From the NCBI GenBank assembly GCA_007131295.1, contig SLQW01000070.1, positions 1-32,051 of the forward strand: a stretch of DNA of 32,051 bases. Reading direction: 5' to 3'. Each line of letters begins with the position of its first letter. Within the stretch, counting starts at the first letter, position 1. Source of the DNA: Pseudomonadales bacterium. Its GTDB lineage: Bacteria > Pseudomonadota > Gammaproteobacteria > Pseudomonadales > Azotimanducaceae. Positions 32,038 through 32,051 of the stretch are shown in pieces. The notes beneath the pieces were generated by a model. The model made no database searches, was not told where the DNA came from, and saw only the letters and a program-made list of their open reading frames with translations. The position numbers and the translations under genes are program-made.

Positions 32038-32051
32038 ATGAAGTACTCAAA
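32038..32051 (+). CDS. Start of a further gene, cut by the window edge
   Basis: ATG AAG TAC TCA AA (Met-Lys-Tyr-Ser...) follows the strong Shine-Dalgarno GGGAGAGGG with 3-4 nt spacing and a clear 336-bp upstream region. Only four codons are visible, so the product cannot be named. Confidence 0.5.

Overview
The window is a densely coded, GC-rich chromosomal segment, very probably from a gammaproteobacterium outside the enterics. The evidence is gene order typical of that class: dnaX-ybaB-recR, rnd-ycgL-ycgN, a pspABC cluster divergent from pspF, a yadG/yadH-type ABC exporter next to a long-form queF, and a DksA2-type transcription factor. The acyl-CoA ligase and cytochrome P450 at the right end hint at an environmental bacterium that degrades lipids, steroids or terpenoids. 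The exact lineage cannot be read from this sequence.

Layout. 1-3.3 kb (minus strand): a STAS protein, CheA and CheW form a compact chemosensory operon behind a near-consensus sigma-28 promoter. 3.3-9.5 kb (minus): hrpA, a CoxE-like VWA protein and a MoxR ATPase. 9.5-14.6 kb (minus): a tightly packed, partly overlapping housekeeping run, dnaX-ybaB-recR-rnd-ycgL-ycgN-small membrane protein. 14.7-15.4 kb (plus): a glycerophosphodiester phosphodiesterase, convergent with and overlapping pspC. 15.4-19.2 kb: the phage-shock locus, with pspA-pspB-pspC on the minus strand and divergent pspF on the plus strand. pspF is translationally coupled to an exported pentapeptide-repeat protein. 19.3-21.2 kb: an epoxide-hydrolase-like enzyme, the 4.5S SRP RNA, a two-cysteine DksA, and tRNA-Ser(GGA) with a strong terminator. 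21.2-21.4 kb: an intergenic repeat patch with two 60-bp near-identical copies and several hairpins. 21.4-24.6 kb: a five-PAS hybrid histidine kinase. 24.9-28.3 kb: a hexapeptide acyltransferase, queF, and a two-gene ABC exporter. 28.5-32.05 kb: an acyl-CoA ligase, a small conserved protein, a cytochrome P450, and the first codons of a further plus-strand gene.

How the parts work together. Several blocks are coherent units. Flagellar-class transcription would tie STAS-CheA-CheW to motility. PspF would drive pspABC from a candidate sigma-54 site in response to inner-membrane stress, with an extra envelope protein made alongside PspF. DnaX, YbaB, RecR and RNase D form a replication/repair/RNA-processing block. 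SRP RNA, tRNA-Ser and DksA sit together as a translation and stringent-response neighbourhood.

Most genes are ordinary for the class. The points that deserve attention are the sigma-28 promoter, the PspF-pentapeptide coupling, the long N-terminal extension of PspC, the Cys-poor DksA, the repeat patch next to tRNA-Ser, and the ligase/P450 pair. I found no CRISPR array, insertion sequence, prophage or defence island. The statements below rest on reading motifs and protein families by eye; no database search was run.
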